Part shown: positions 19,452-27,766 of the stretch, in pieces | Layout: each line of letters begins with the position of its first letter | How positions within the stretch are numbered: the stretch's first letter is position 1 | Assembly (NCBI GenBank): GCA_963811365.1 | Contig: CAWEQW010000011.1 | Span: 62,001 to 126,000, forward strand | Direction: 5' to 3' | Length of the DNA stretch: 64,000 nucleotides | Origin: CAWEQW01 sp963811365 | GTDB taxonomy: Bacteria > Actinomycetota > Actinomycetes > Propionibacteriales > Nocardioidaceae | The notes under the pieces: model-generated | The model's input: only the letters and a program-made list of their open reading frames with translations | Database searches by the model: none | Told to the model about the DNA's origin: nothing | Position numbers and translations under genes: made by a program

Positions 19452-19652
19452 TCAGGAGCCGCCGCCTCCGGCCTTGCGCCGGTGCACCTTCGGCCCACCG
19501 CCGAGCACCTCGGACCCGTGGGCCTTCTCCTTCGAGCCCGCCGGGTGCGGCACGCCGCGGTCGGAGCCCTTCTTGCGGTCGAGCGCCTCGCGCATCCGTG
19601 CCTTGATGTCGTCGTTCCCGGGCGCTCCGGAACCGTTGGCCTCGGCTGACAT
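19452..19652 (-). CDS. DUF5302 family small protein
   Basis: 66 residues, hydrophilic, Lys/Arg and Gly rich (NDDIKARMREALDRKKGSD, SEVLGGGPKVHRRKAGGG), the look of the DUF5302 actinobacterial family. The start ATG before SAEANGSGAPG (19652) is preferred to one 13 codons upstream. Function unknown; possibly nucleic-acid binding given the basic tail. Confidence 0.75.
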   Translation of the reverse strand: MSAEANGSGAPGNDDIKARMREALDRKKGSDRGVPHPAGSKEKAHGSEVLGGGPKVHRRKAGGGGS

Positions 19653-19715
19653 GGGCCTGCCTCCCTCGGTCGTGTCCGGCCACCCTGCCACGGTCGGCGG
19701 AGCGGGTCGAGGGTT

Positions 19716-20756
19716 TTACTCCCACGTCGTCGGCACGCCGTGCCCGACCGAGGCGCCGAGGACCCGCCGGTCGCCGCCCGGCCACAGCCGAAGGGTGACG
19801 AGGAACTCGTGCTCGGCGTCGGCGCGGCGCCGCCGGGGCTCGAGCGCCAGGTGCGCGAACGGCTGCCGCTCCGTCGCGTCCGCGCCCAGCTTCTGGATCC
19901 GGGCCGTGACCGCGTCCTGCTCGGCGCGGTGCAGGTACTGCCACATCACGGAGTGCCACAGCACGGTGGTGGTGCCCGGCACGAGCTCGAGGCTCTCGAG
20001 GAAGTCCCGGGCCGCCAGCCTGCGGACCTCGGCCGGCACCCGGGCAGCGACCTCCAGCGCCGCCCGCAGCCGTTCCAGCCGCGCCCGCTGGTCCGGCCAG
20101 ACGTACGACGTCAGGGTGAGCCGGCCGTCGGTGGTCGTCGGGTCCACGGGCGACACGTCGCAGCCGAGCCGGTCGGCGAGCCGCAGAGCCGGCCCGTCGA
20201 GAGGACGCCCGGCCCAGCCGCCCTCGATCACCAGCCGGGCGTCGTCGGGACCGTAGCGGCGACCGCCCGCGTCGGTGCAGGCGTAGTGGTCCACCCGGAG
20301 GTTCAGCCCGGCCGAGGAGCCGATCTCCCGTAGCCGCACGGGGAGCCGCCCCGCCTGCCCGAGGTGCAGCAGCCCGCCGAGCAGCGCCGTGGACCGGCCC
20401 ACCTCGTTGGTCTGCGGGACCCGCTCCAGCCCGGCGCGGACGTCGTCGGCGTGCGCGTCGAGGGCCCGCAGGAAGGCCGTGGTGCCGCGGTCCGGCTCCC
20501 AGCTGCCGCCGACGCTCGGGTAGTACGTCGCCAGCTCGGCCGCCCGGCGCTCGAGGACCAGCCGGTGCACGCTGCCGGCAAGCCGCAGAGCCAGCGCCGA
20601 CGGGCCGGGGTCGTCCTCGTGGCCGGCCAGCACCCGGGTCGACGCACCGCCCCGCTCGACGTCGTCGGCCACGGCAGAGAGCAGCACGGCGTACATCGGC
20701 GAGCCGAGCCGCTCGCAGGCGGCGGCCTGGGTCGTGAAGGCGTCCGAGAGGCGCAT
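19716..20756 (-). CDS. DUF2332 family protein
   Basis: 346 residues (CERLGSPMYAVLLSAVADDVE, ALRLAGSVHRLVLERRA, EIGSSAGLNLRVDHY, WHSVMWQYL). The EIGSSAGLNL stretch looks like a methyltransferase-fold nucleotide loop, but no activity is established for DUF2332. Lies nine bases downstream of the acyl-CoA dehydrogenase stop, so probably co-transcribed with it. Confidence 0.88.
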   Translation of the reverse strand: MRLSDAFTTQAAACERLGSPMYAVLLSAVADDVERGGASTRVLAGHEDDPGPSALALRLAGSVHRLVLERRAAELATYYPSVGGSWEPDRGTTAFLRALDAHADDVRAGLERVPQTNEVGRSTALLGGLLHLGQAGRLPVRLREIGSSAGLNLRVDHYACTDAGGRRYGPDDARLVIEGGWAGRPLDGPALRLADRLGCDVSPVDPTTTDGRLTLTSYVWPDQRARLERLRAALEVAARVPAEVRRLAARDFLESLELVPGTTTVLWHSVMWQYLHRAEQDAVTARIQKLGADATERQPFAHLALEPRRRRADAEHEFLVTLRLWPGGDRRVLGASVGHGVPTTWE

Positions 20757-20764
20757 CGCGGTCG

Positions 20765-21967
20765 TCAGCGCAGCTTGTGGTCCTCGAGCAGCCTGCGGCC
20801 GATGATCATCCGCTGGATGTCCGCGGTCCCCTCACCGATGAGCAGCATCGGCGCCTCGCGGTAGAGCCGCTCGATCTCGTACTCCTTGGAGAACCCGTAG
20901 CCGCCGTGGATCCGGAACGAGTCCTCGACGACCTGCGCGCAGTACTCCGAGGCGAGGTACTTGGCCATCCCCGCCTCGAGGTCGTTGCGCTCGCCGGAGT
21001 CCTTGGTGCGCGCCGCCTTCACCATCATCTGGTGCGCCGCCTCCACCTTGGTGCCCATCTCGGCGAGCCGGAACAGCACGGCCTGGTGCTCGGCGATCTT
21101 CTTGCCGAAGGTCTCGCGCTGCTGTGCGTAGGCGATGCCCAGCTCGAAGGCGCGCCAGGCGACACCACAGCCGCGCGCGGCCACGTTGACCCGCCCGACC
21201 TCGACGCCGTCCATCATCTGGTAGAAGCCCCGGCCGGGGGCGCCGCCGAGGATCTGGTCGGCGCCGATCTCGAAGCCGTCGAAGACCATCTCGGTGGTGT
21301 CGACGCCCTTGTAGCCCATCTTCTCGATCTTGCCGGGCACCGTCAGCCCCGGCCGCACCTCGCCGAAGCCGGCGGGCTTCTCCACCAGGAACGTCGTCAT
21401 GTTCCGGTACACCGAGTCGGCACCCTCGTCGGTCTTGACGAGCACCGCGACCAGGTTGCTGGAGCCGCCGTTCGTGAGCCACATCTTCTGACCGTTGACC
21501 ACGTAGGTCTTCTCGTCGTCCGGGACCTGCACGGCCTTGGTCCTGATCGCCGAGACGTCGGAGCCGCAGCCGGGCTCGGACATCGAGAAGGCGCCGCGCA
21601 CCTCACCGGTCGCCATCTTCGGCAGGTAGTACTGCTTCTGCTCCTGCGTGCCGTGCTGGATGAGCATGTAGGCCACGATGAAGTGCGTGTTCACGATGCC
21701 GGACACGCTCATCCAGCCGCGGGCGATCTCCTCCACGACCAGGGCGTAGGTCAGCAGCGACTCCCCGAGTCCGCCGTACTCCTCGGGGATGGTGAGCCCG
21801 AACAGGCCGAGCTCCTTCATCCCCTCGACGATCTCGGTCGGGTACTCGTCCTGGTGCTCGAGCCGGGTGGCGACCGGGATGATCTTCTCGTCGACGAAGG
21901 TGCGGACGGTCTTGAGGATCTCCTCCTGGATGTCGGTGAGTCCCTCGGTTGCGCAAAGCCGGCCCAT
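20765..21967 (-). CDS. Acyl-CoA dehydrogenase
   Basis: 400 residues. Family signatures are AFSMSEPGCGSDVSAIRT (FAD-binding), MWLTNGGSSNLVAV, and EYCAQVVEDSFRIHGGYGFSKEYEIERLYREA near the C-terminus; the helical region ITIPEEYGGLGESLL is present. ATG 21967 (MGRLCATEGLTDIQ) was chosen, as the frame upstream is not family-like. Oxidises a CoA thioester to the enoyl form using electron-transfer flavoprotein. Co-located with MaoC and a CitE lyase, so a short or branched dicarboxyl-CoA substrate is possible. Confidence 0.92.
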   Translation of the reverse strand: MGRLCATEGLTDIQEEILKTVRTFVDEKIIPVATRLEHQDEYPTEIVEGMKELGLFGLTIPEEYGGLGESLLTYALVVEEIARGWMSVSGIVNTHFIVAYMLIQHGTQEQKQYYLPKMATGEVRGAFSMSEPGCGSDVSAIRTKAVQVPDDEKTYVVNGQKMWLTNGGSSNLVAVLVKTDEGADSVYRNMTTFLVEKPAGFGEVRPGLTVPGKIEKMGYKGVDTTEMVFDGFEIGADQILGGAPGRGFYQMMDGVEVGRVNVAARGCGVAWRAFELGIAYAQQRETFGKKIAEHQAVLFRLAEMGTKVEAAHQMMVKAARTKDSGERNDLEAGMAKYLASEYCAQVVEDSFRIHGGYGFSKEYEIERLYREAPMLLIGEGTADIQRMIIGRRLLEDHKLR

Positions 21968-22094
21968 GGACGGTGCCTCCAGATCTGAGCCCCGGAGGTC
22001 GCCCCCGGGCATGCACGGATGCGGCGAGTATCACCGACGGGGTCGGGCAGCCGCTATGAAAGAGAACACATGCCAGACATGTCACGTCCCCAGG

Positions 22095-23198
22095 TCACGG
22101 CCTCCGGCGCACCCGCGCGGCCAGCGTCGCGGTGTACCGGCGCAGCCGACCGGGCGGCCGGTGCTGCTGGAGCCGCCGGTTCTGCCGGGTCAGCCGGCGT
22201 ACGTCGGCGAGCATCTGCGCCATGGTGCCGGTCGCCGCCACGAGCATCTCGGCCTCGGTGACCGAGTCGGGGTGCCGTCGCTCGGGCAGCTGCTCGGGGG
22301 TGCGCAGGTCCGCGACGTCGCCGAGCACGTCGTAGCCGCGGGAGGCGACGAGCTCGGCGGCCGCGTCACCGAGGGCCCGCAGCTCGGCGACCCGCTGCGG
22401 CGCGGGCCAGAACCTCTCACCCTTGCGGGGCACGAGCTTGCCTTGCGCGAGGTAGCCACGCACCCACACCCCGCGGTCGAAGGGCGTGTCGAACCCGACG
22501 AGGTCGGCGTTCAGCCGGCGCAGCAGCTCGACCTCCACCACGCCGAGCGAGGCGTTCTGCTCGGAGTCGGAGGCGTCGCACGCGCCGGGGTCGATGCCGA
22601 GCAGCCCGGCGAACCGCAGCCACAGTGTCTCGCGCGGCTCGGTGCGCTTCGGCGGCGTGAGGACGTGCACCCGCTCCGGCGGCAGCTCCGCGGCCCACCG
22701 CTCGAGGACGTCGGCCAGGTCCACGGTGTCCCAGCCCCACTCGTCCCCGGGCGTCCCGCGCTCGCCCAGCGGGTAGTCGTCGATGTGCGCGGTGGAGCCG
22801 TTCTTGACCAGCTCCTGCCAACGCGCCGTCACCAGGCCGACCGGCTCCCGCGCGGTCACCACCAGGTGCACCTCGGCGGGCGCCAGCGCGGCGAGCGCGG
22901 CCGAGGCCTGCTCCGCGGAGGCGCCGGCGAAGAACTCGTGGCTGATCACGGCGGTGCCGTCCCAGCCTCGGACCTCCTCGACGAGGGCGTCCCAGGCACG
23001 AGGCGCGTCGGGGTGCCGCCGGGAGAGCCCCGGCTCGCCGCGCACGGCGCCGCTGGCCCACAGGTGCATCCGGGAGGAGGTCCCGGGCAGCAGGATCCCT
23101 CGGCCGCGCAGGGCGTCCCGGTTCTTCCAGAGGATGCTCTGAAGGTACGTCGTCCCGGTCTTCGGCAGCCCCACGTGGAAGAACACGGTGCGGGCCAC
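22095..23198 (-). CDS. Sulfotransferase-like protein
   Basis: 367 residues. The N-terminus carries the 5'-phosphosulfate loop VFFHVGLPKTGTTYLQSILW, the hallmark of PAPS-dependent sulfotransferases, followed by VISHEFFAGASAEQ and VTAREPVGLVTARWQELVK (3'-phosphate binding region). The C-terminal tail is basic and probably helical (RRLTRQNRRLQQHRPP). Third gene of a three-gene unit whose members are two bases apart or overlapping; likely sulfates an envelope glycan. Ends 127 bases before the acyl-CoA dehydrogenase start. Confidence 0.85.
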   Translation of the reverse strand: MARTVFFHVGLPKTGTTYLQSILWKNRDALRGRGILLPGTSSRMHLWASGAVRGEPGLSRRHPDAPRAWDALVEEVRGWDGTAVISHEFFAGASAEQASAALAALAPAEVHLVVTAREPVGLVTARWQELVKNGSTAHIDDYPLGERGTPGDEWGWDTVDLADVLERWAAELPPERVHVLTPPKRTEPRETLWLRFAGLLGIDPGACDASDSEQNASLGVVEVELLRRLNADLVGFDTPFDRGVWVRGYLAQGKLVPRKGERFWPAPQRVAELRALGDAAAELVASRGYDVLGDVADLRTPEQLPERRHPDSVTEAEMLVAATGTMAQMLADVRRLTRQNRRLQQHRPPGRLRRYTATLAARVRRRP

Positions 23199-23200
23199 GC

Positions 23201-23455
23201 TCAGAGCCCCTCGGGATAGCGCTCCAGGATCTCCGCCACCTTGGCCTCGTCACGCTGACTGACCGGGAGCAGCAGCTCCTGCACGACGTCGATGAGCTCG
23301 GCGAGCCGCAGGTTCAGCTGGCGGCACTCCTGGACCTCCTCCTCGAGCTCGTCGACCCGGGCGCGCAACGCCGCGACGCTGCCGGAGTGACGCACCTGGC
23401 GCAGCCGGTCGAGACTCCGGCCGGCCCTCCCGCCGCGCGTGCGGACCTTGTTCAT
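23201..23455 (-). CDS. Small coiled-coil protein (DUF6752-like)
   Basis: 84 residues: a basic N-terminus then a leucine-heptad segment (VAALRARVDELEEEVQECRQ, LNLRLAELIDVVQELL). The ATG at 23455 overlaps the upstream stop as ATGA; an ATG at 23464 is also available. Sits between a LicD/methyltransferase gene and a sulfotransferase, a pairing I associate with the DUF6752 family. A scaffold for the glycan-modifying enzymes is conceivable but unproven. Confidence 0.75.
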   Translation of the reverse strand: MNKVRTRGGRAGRSLDRLRQVRHSGSVAALRARVDELEEEVQECRQLNLRLAELIDVVQELLLPVSQRDEAKVAEILERYPEGL

Positions 23456-25002
23456 CGCTGCCATTCGACCACCAATCGACCTGTGCGGCGTCCGCCGCTC
23501 TCCTCGTGCAAGATCTCGCGCGACACGACGGCCGCACCCCGCTCCTCGAGCTCCCGCGAGACCCGGGCGATGCGCAGGGGCGCCACGTGATGCCTGCGGG
23601 CGAACCTGTCGCCCTCGCCGCGCCGCACCAGGACCTCGAGGTAGAGCCGCCCCCCGCCGCGCAGCATCATGTCGCACACCCGCCACAGGTTGGTGCGCCC
23701 CGCCGCGTTGGTCGCGTCGGCGAGATGCCGGGCGGTGACCACCTTGCGGCCCGGAAGGTGCGCGACCCGGGCGGCTTCGGACAGCATCGAGCGCAGCTCC
23801 AGGACGTTGAACGGCCGGAACTCCAGGTCCAGCCCGCGCTCGGCGGCGAGCGCCGCCGCCTGCAGGCTGCCGCGGATCGAGAAGTCGAGGCCCAGCACGC
23901 GGCTGCCCTGCTCGGCGAACCAGAGCGCATCCACGCCACGCCCCGTGCCGACGTCGACGAGCGTCTCCGGCGCCCCGGTCTCCTGTCCGAGGACCCAGCG
24001 CGCGAACGGCGACGGCTCCAGGTCCAGGGGTGTCGGCGCAGGCCGGGAGTAGATGCGGTCCCAGACGTCGCGCCGCACCCGGGTGCCGCGGAACCAGCCG
24101 TTGAGCCGGCGGTACGTCGACTCGGGGGTCTCGAAGTGGAACGCCGGGTCCGGCACCCGCCACCCCGACCCGTACGTCGCGGCGAGGAACCGGTCGGTGT
24201 CCGCGGGTGCCGGCAGCTCGCGGCCCTCGAGCGTGCAGGTGCCGAGCGGGAAGATCCACTCGCGCTCGAACGGGGTCCGGATCTCGCCCATCAGGTGGAG
24301 GTGGCCGTCGAACAGGAAGCCGCCGAACACGTCGAGCCCGCGCACCGACCCGTCGGCCTCGCGGACGTCGACCTTGAACGCCGCCCCGCTGTAGCGCATC
24401 GTGGCGTAGCCCATCTCGACCAGCGCCCGCTGCAGCGCGAAGGACTCGAGGATCACGTCGAGCGGGTGGGTGTGCTCGCTGATGTAGCCGAGGTCGGCGT
24501 CGCTGTCGTGGCCGATCAGCTTCCCCTCGCGGACCGCACCGAGCAGGGTGCCGTACGCCGGGAACGCGTCGACGCCGGCCTTCCGCAGCGCATCCAGCAC
24601 CTCCTCGATGGAGTCCAGCAGCGGCGCGACGTGCTCGGCGGAGCGGGTGTCGAACGTCTGCGCGAGGCGCAGCGACTTGTCGATGCCGAGCGGCAGCCCG
24701 CGCTCGTTGACCACCGCGATCCGGTCGTCGCCCTCACCGAGGTGGATCTCCGCGTCGTACAGCACCCGCTGGTCGACGTGCGCCACCAGGCTGAGCCTGG
24801 TGGTGCCGTGCAGGAAGCGGCGCAGCGCCGGCGGCCACCGCACGAGGCGGCCGCGACCGACCCGTTCGCCGTCCCGCTGGATCCAGAACGACCAGATCCG
24901 CCGGCCGTCGAAGAGCACGTCGGTGACCAGCTCGTCGTCGGCGACTGCGTAGATGCCCCTGTCGTCCACGCCGACCTCCGACACGCTGGCGCGGTCTGGC
25001 AC
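23452..25002 (-). CDS. LicD-type nucleotidyltransferase fused to a SAM methyltransferase
   Basis: 516 residues with two recognisable parts. Residues about 120-260 form a LicD-like nucleotidyltransferase domain: PAYGTLLGAVREGKLIGHDSDADLG with the acidic DSDAD metal site at 166-170. Residues about 345-516 form a class I methyltransferase: LVDVGTGRGVDALWFAEQG as the SAM-binding glycine loop and MMLRGGGRLYLEVLV. LicD proteins add phosphocholine-like groups to surface glycans or teichoic acids; the fusion and the sulfotransferase downstream suggest surface polysaccharide decoration. Confidence 0.85.
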   Translation of the reverse strand: MPDRASVSEVGVDDRGIYAVADDELVTDVLFDGRRIWSFWIQRDGERVGRGRLVRWPPALRRFLHGTTRLSLVAHVDQRVLYDAEIHLGEGDDRIAVVNERGLPLGIDKSLRLAQTFDTRSAEHVAPLLDSIEEVLDALRKAGVDAFPAYGTLLGAVREGKLIGHDSDADLGYISEHTHPLDVILESFALQRALVEMGYATMRYSGAAFKVDVREADGSVRGLDVFGGFLFDGHLHLMGEIRTPFEREWIFPLGTCTLEGRELPAPADTDRFLAATYGSGWRVPDPAFHFETPESTYRRLNGWFRGTRVRRDVWDRIYSRPAPTPLDLEPSPFARWVLGQETGAPETLVDVGTGRGVDALWFAEQGSRVLGLDFSIRGSLQAAALAAERGLDLEFRPFNVLELRSMLSEAARVAHLPGRKVVTARHLADATNAAGRTNLWRVCDMMLRGGGRLYLEVLVRRGEGDRFARRHHVAPLRIARVSRELEERGAAVVSREILHEESGGRRTGRLVVEWQR

Positions 25003-25221
25003 CTCGGCGGCTCCGTCCTCGACGACCCCTGTGCGGGGTCCGGTGGGTAAGGCGCCCTCATGCTAGTGGACCCGGGGTCGGCAGCCCACCGCCGCAGCCT
25101 CGACCACTCGGACCGGCACTCGCTGCGCCAGGTGAGACCTGCCCGCCTGAGCCGCTCGGGCGGTGGGACCGAGTGCCAGTCCGAGTGGCGGTGCCGAACG
25201 TCGAGAACGGCAGATGGGCGG

Positions 25222-26190
25222 TCAGCCCTCGGGCGGCTGCCACACGTCGGTGCGCTGCATCCCGGCGGCCCGGCCCTTGGCGGAGATGACCAGCGCCATC
25301 TTCCGGGACGCCTCGTCGATCATCTCGTCGCCGAGCATCGCCGCGCCCATCGCGCCGCCCTGCTCGGAGGTGAACCACGAGTAGGCGTCGAGGATGTTCT
25401 CGGCGTGGTCGTAGTCGGACTGCAGCGGTGAGTAGACCTCGTTCGCGGCGGCGATCTGGTCCGGGTGCAGCGTCCACTTGCCGTCGAAGCCGAGCGCGGC
25501 CGAACGACCCGCCACCCGCTTGAAACCCTCGATGTCGCGGATCTGGAGGTACGGACCGTCGATGGCCTGCTTGTCGTGCGCACGGGCGGCCATCAGGATC
25601 CGCATCAGGATGTAGTGGTAGGCGTCGCCGACGTCGTACCCGGGCGGCTGCTCGCCCACCACGAGCGACTTCATGTTGATCGAGGCCATGAAGTCGGCCG
25701 GCCCGAAGATGATCGTCTCGACCCGGTGCGAGGCGGTGGCGATCGCGTCGACGTTGATCAGGCCGAGCGCGTTCTCGATCTGCGCCTCGATGCCGATGCG
25801 CCCGACCTCGTAGCCCATCGTCTGCTCGATCTGGGTGAGCAGCGTGTCGAGCGCGACCACCTGCTCGGGGGTCTGCACCTTCGGGAGCATGATGCAGTCC
25901 AGGTTCGCGCCGGCGCCCTCGACGACCTCGATCACGTCGCGGTAGGTCCACTGGGTCGTCCAGTCGTTGACCCGTACCGTGCGGACCCGACCGCTCCAGT
26001 CGCCGGTGTTGAGCACCTCGACGATGTTCTTGCGGGCGTCCGGCTTGGCGAGCGGTGCCACCGAGTCCTCGAGGTCGAGGAACACCTGGTCGCTGGCCAG
26101 CCCCTGCGCCTTCTCGAGGAAGCGCGGGTTGGAGCCTGGTACGGCATGGCAGGAGCGGCGGGCCCGGGACGGCGCGTGCGCGTCGGTCAT
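25222..26190 (-). CDS. HpcH/HpaI-family CoA-ester lyase (CitE-like, malyl-CoA lyase type)
   Basis: 322 residues. Conserved features include SCHAVPGSNPRFLEKA, FLDLEDSVAP (metal-binding acid), CIMLPKVQTPEQV, GIEAQIENALGLINVD (the catalytic/metal Glu), IFGPADFMASINM and GFDGKWTLHPDQIAAAN. Closest by pattern to L-malyl-CoA/beta-methylmalyl-CoA lyases, which split malyl-CoA to acetyl-CoA and glyoxylate. With MaoC and acyl-CoA dehydrogenase on the same strand upstream of 19 kb, it may belong to a C4/C5 dicarboxyl-CoA route; inference only. Confidence 0.9.
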   Translation of the reverse strand: MTDAHAPSRARRSCHAVPGSNPRFLEKAQGLASDQVFLDLEDSVAPLAKPDARKNIVEVLNTGDWSGRVRTVRVNDWTTQWTYRDVIEVVEGAGANLDCIMLPKVQTPEQVVALDTLLTQIEQTMGYEVGRIGIEAQIENALGLINVDAIATASHRVETIIFGPADFMASINMKSLVVGEQPPGYDVGDAYHYILMRILMAARAHDKQAIDGPYLQIRDIEGFKRVAGRSAALGFDGKWTLHPDQIAAANEVYSPLQSDYDHAENILDAYSWFTSEQGGAMGAAMLGDEMIDEASRKMALVISAKGRAAGMQRTDVWQPPEG

Positions 26191-26313
26191 GGTGCACCCT
26201 TCGTCGATTGCTGAGCTGAGGGGGCTGCGAGGAAATTCGATCGGAGCGTACTGCGCGGCAGCCTCCCCCCGGGAGCCCCGCGGCGCGTGGCATCCGTCAC
26301 CCGCCGGCCGCGG

Positions 26314-27198
26314 TCAGTCGACCGGCGCCTCGACCAGAGGCCGGGCGCCACGGTTGTTCAGCACCACCAGGGCCATTCCGGCGAGGATCACCACCAGCCC
26401 GAGCAGAGCGCCGAGCGGCGGCCGCTGGCCGAGGATCAGGGCCGCGAGAAGGGCGGCCCCCGGCACCTCGAGCAGCAGCGCCAGCGACACGACGAGTGGG
26501 CCGGTCCGGCCGACGAGGTGGTTGAACACCGAGTGCCCCATGAGCTGAGCGGTCAGCGTGACCAGCAGCAGCAGGCCCCACTCCCGCGACGGGTACCCCA
26601 CCAGGTCCTGACCGGCCACCACGCAGCTCACGGCCAGCGCCGCCGCGCAGGTCCCGTAGCAGACGAAGGTGTAGGTCGTCGTGCTCGTGGTGAGCCGGGC
26701 CCGTGACCCGATGACCATGTACGCCGCGGCCGCCGCACCACCGACCAGCGCGAGCAGGTCCCCGGTCAGCGCCTCGCGCGAGACCGAGAGGTCGACGCCC
26801 GAGACGACCAGCACGCCGGCGAACGCCAGCACGAGCCCCGCGGTCATGCCACGGTTGAACCGCTCGCCCCGGAGCAGCTGCCATACCACGACCCAGGCGA
26901 TCTGCAGCGAGACCATCGCCGTCGCCGAGGCCACGGACGTCAGGGTGAGCGAGGTGACCCAGGTGCCGAAGTGCAGCGCGAGCGCCAGGCCGGACAGCAG
27001 GACGACGTGCAGCCGGCGACCGCTCAGCGCGCCGATCTCCGCGCGCCGGCCGACCAGCGCGCCCGGCGCGAGCGCGGCCGTCGCGAACCCGTTGCGCCAG
27101 AAGGCGATCGCCAGCGGCGGCACGACCATCGCCGCCATCAGCGGCCCCGAGAGCGAGACCGCCACGACGCCGACGGCGAGGAGCAGGAACGTGCGCAC
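26314..27198 (-). CDS. EamA-family (DMT superfamily) transporter
   Basis: 294 residues with about ten hydrophobic segments in two halves, the DMT layout (AIAFWRNGFATAALAP, TSVASATAMVSLQIAWVVVWQLL, FAGVLVVSG, then GHSVFNHLVGRTGPLVVSLALLLEVP). GTG 27198 was chosen because translation begins right at the first membrane helix (VRTFLLLAVGVVAVSLSG). Likely an exporter of a small metabolite; substrate unknown. Divergent from the next gene. Confidence 0.9.
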   Translation of the reverse strand: MRTFLLLAVGVVAVSLSGPLMAAMVVPPLAIAFWRNGFATAALAPGALVGRRAEIGALSGRRLHVVLLSGLALALHFGTWVTSLTLTSVASATAMVSLQIAWVVVWQLLRGERFNRGMTAGLVLAFAGVLVVSGVDLSVSREALTGDLLALVGGAAAAAYMVIGSRARLTTSTTTYTFVCYGTCAAALAVSCVVAGQDLVGYPSREWGLLLLVTLTAQLMGHSVFNHLVGRTGPLVVSLALLLEVPGAALLAALILGQRPPLGALLGLVVILAGMALVVLNNRGARPLVEAPVD

Positions 27199-27226
27199 CC
27201 ACCCATTGTCTGGCAGGCTCGGCGCC

Positions 27227-27760
27227 GTGACCGACGAGGCGTTCATCCGCGGACTGGTCGCGGAGCTGGCCAAGAAGACCGGCGTCTGCTGGCTGCGGTA
27301 CGCCGCGGGCGACGGCCCCGCCGAGACGCACCCCGCCTGGCACCTCTGGTACGACGGCGCGCTCTACGTCGTGCACGGTGGTGACGAGCAGCCGCTGCCC
27401 GGCATCGACGACGCCGTGACCGTCGAGGTGCTGATGCGCTCGAAGGACAACGGCGGTCGCCTGGTCACCTGGGCCGCCCGACCGTCCGTCGTACCTCCCG
27501 GGGACCCGCTGTGGGAGCCGGTGACCGCCGCGCTCGTCGGTGAGCGGCTCAACCTCGACGACCTCTCCTCCGCCGCCGACACGTGGGCCCGGCAGAGCAC
27601 GGTCACCCGCCTCGAGCCCGGCGACGAGGTGGTCGAGGAGCCGGGGAGGCTCAGCGACGACGCGCACCTGCACGCGCCGAAGGGCTCTCCGGCGCTGACC
27701 CGGGGACCGCTCCCCCGGGTGCTGCACCGCCGGGTCAGGCGCCGCCCGCCGCTGTCCTGA
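27227..27760 (+). CDS. Conserved hypothetical protein
   Basis: 177 residues from GTG 27227 (VTDEAFIRGLVAELAKKTGVCWLRY). Contains WHLWYDGALYVVHGGDEQPLPG and VTVEVLMRSKDNGGRLVTWAA, reminiscent of a split-barrel fold like flavin-binding oxidases, but no cofactor site is clear. The frame stays open far upstream (to 26,681) because of the antisense transporter; that part is not coding. Function unknown. Confidence 0.72.
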   Translation: MTDEAFIRGLVAELAKKTGVCWLRYAAGDGPAETHPAWHLWYDGALYVVHGGDEQPLPGIDDAVTVEVLMRSKDNGGRLVTWAARPSVVPPGDPLWEPVTAALVGERLNLDDLSSAADTWARQSTVTRLEPGDEVVEEPGRLSDDAHLHAPKGSPALTRGPLPRVLHRRVRRRPPLS

Positions 27761-27766
27761 CGGTTG

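Noticed and set aside
17065..20256. 1,063-codon open frame on the plus strand
   Set aside because: It is antisense to the phosphatase, POT, MaoC, DUF5302 and DUF2332 genes, is Arg/His/Gln rich and has no domain; a GC-rich shadow.
20777..21988. 403-codon plus-strand frame opposite the acyl-CoA dehydrogenase
   Set aside because: Complementary to a clear enzyme gene, low-complexity composition, no start signal.
22068..22085. ACATG repeats and the GACATGTC palindrome upstream of the acyl-CoA dehydrogenase
   Set aside because: Too short and common to call an operator without comparative support.
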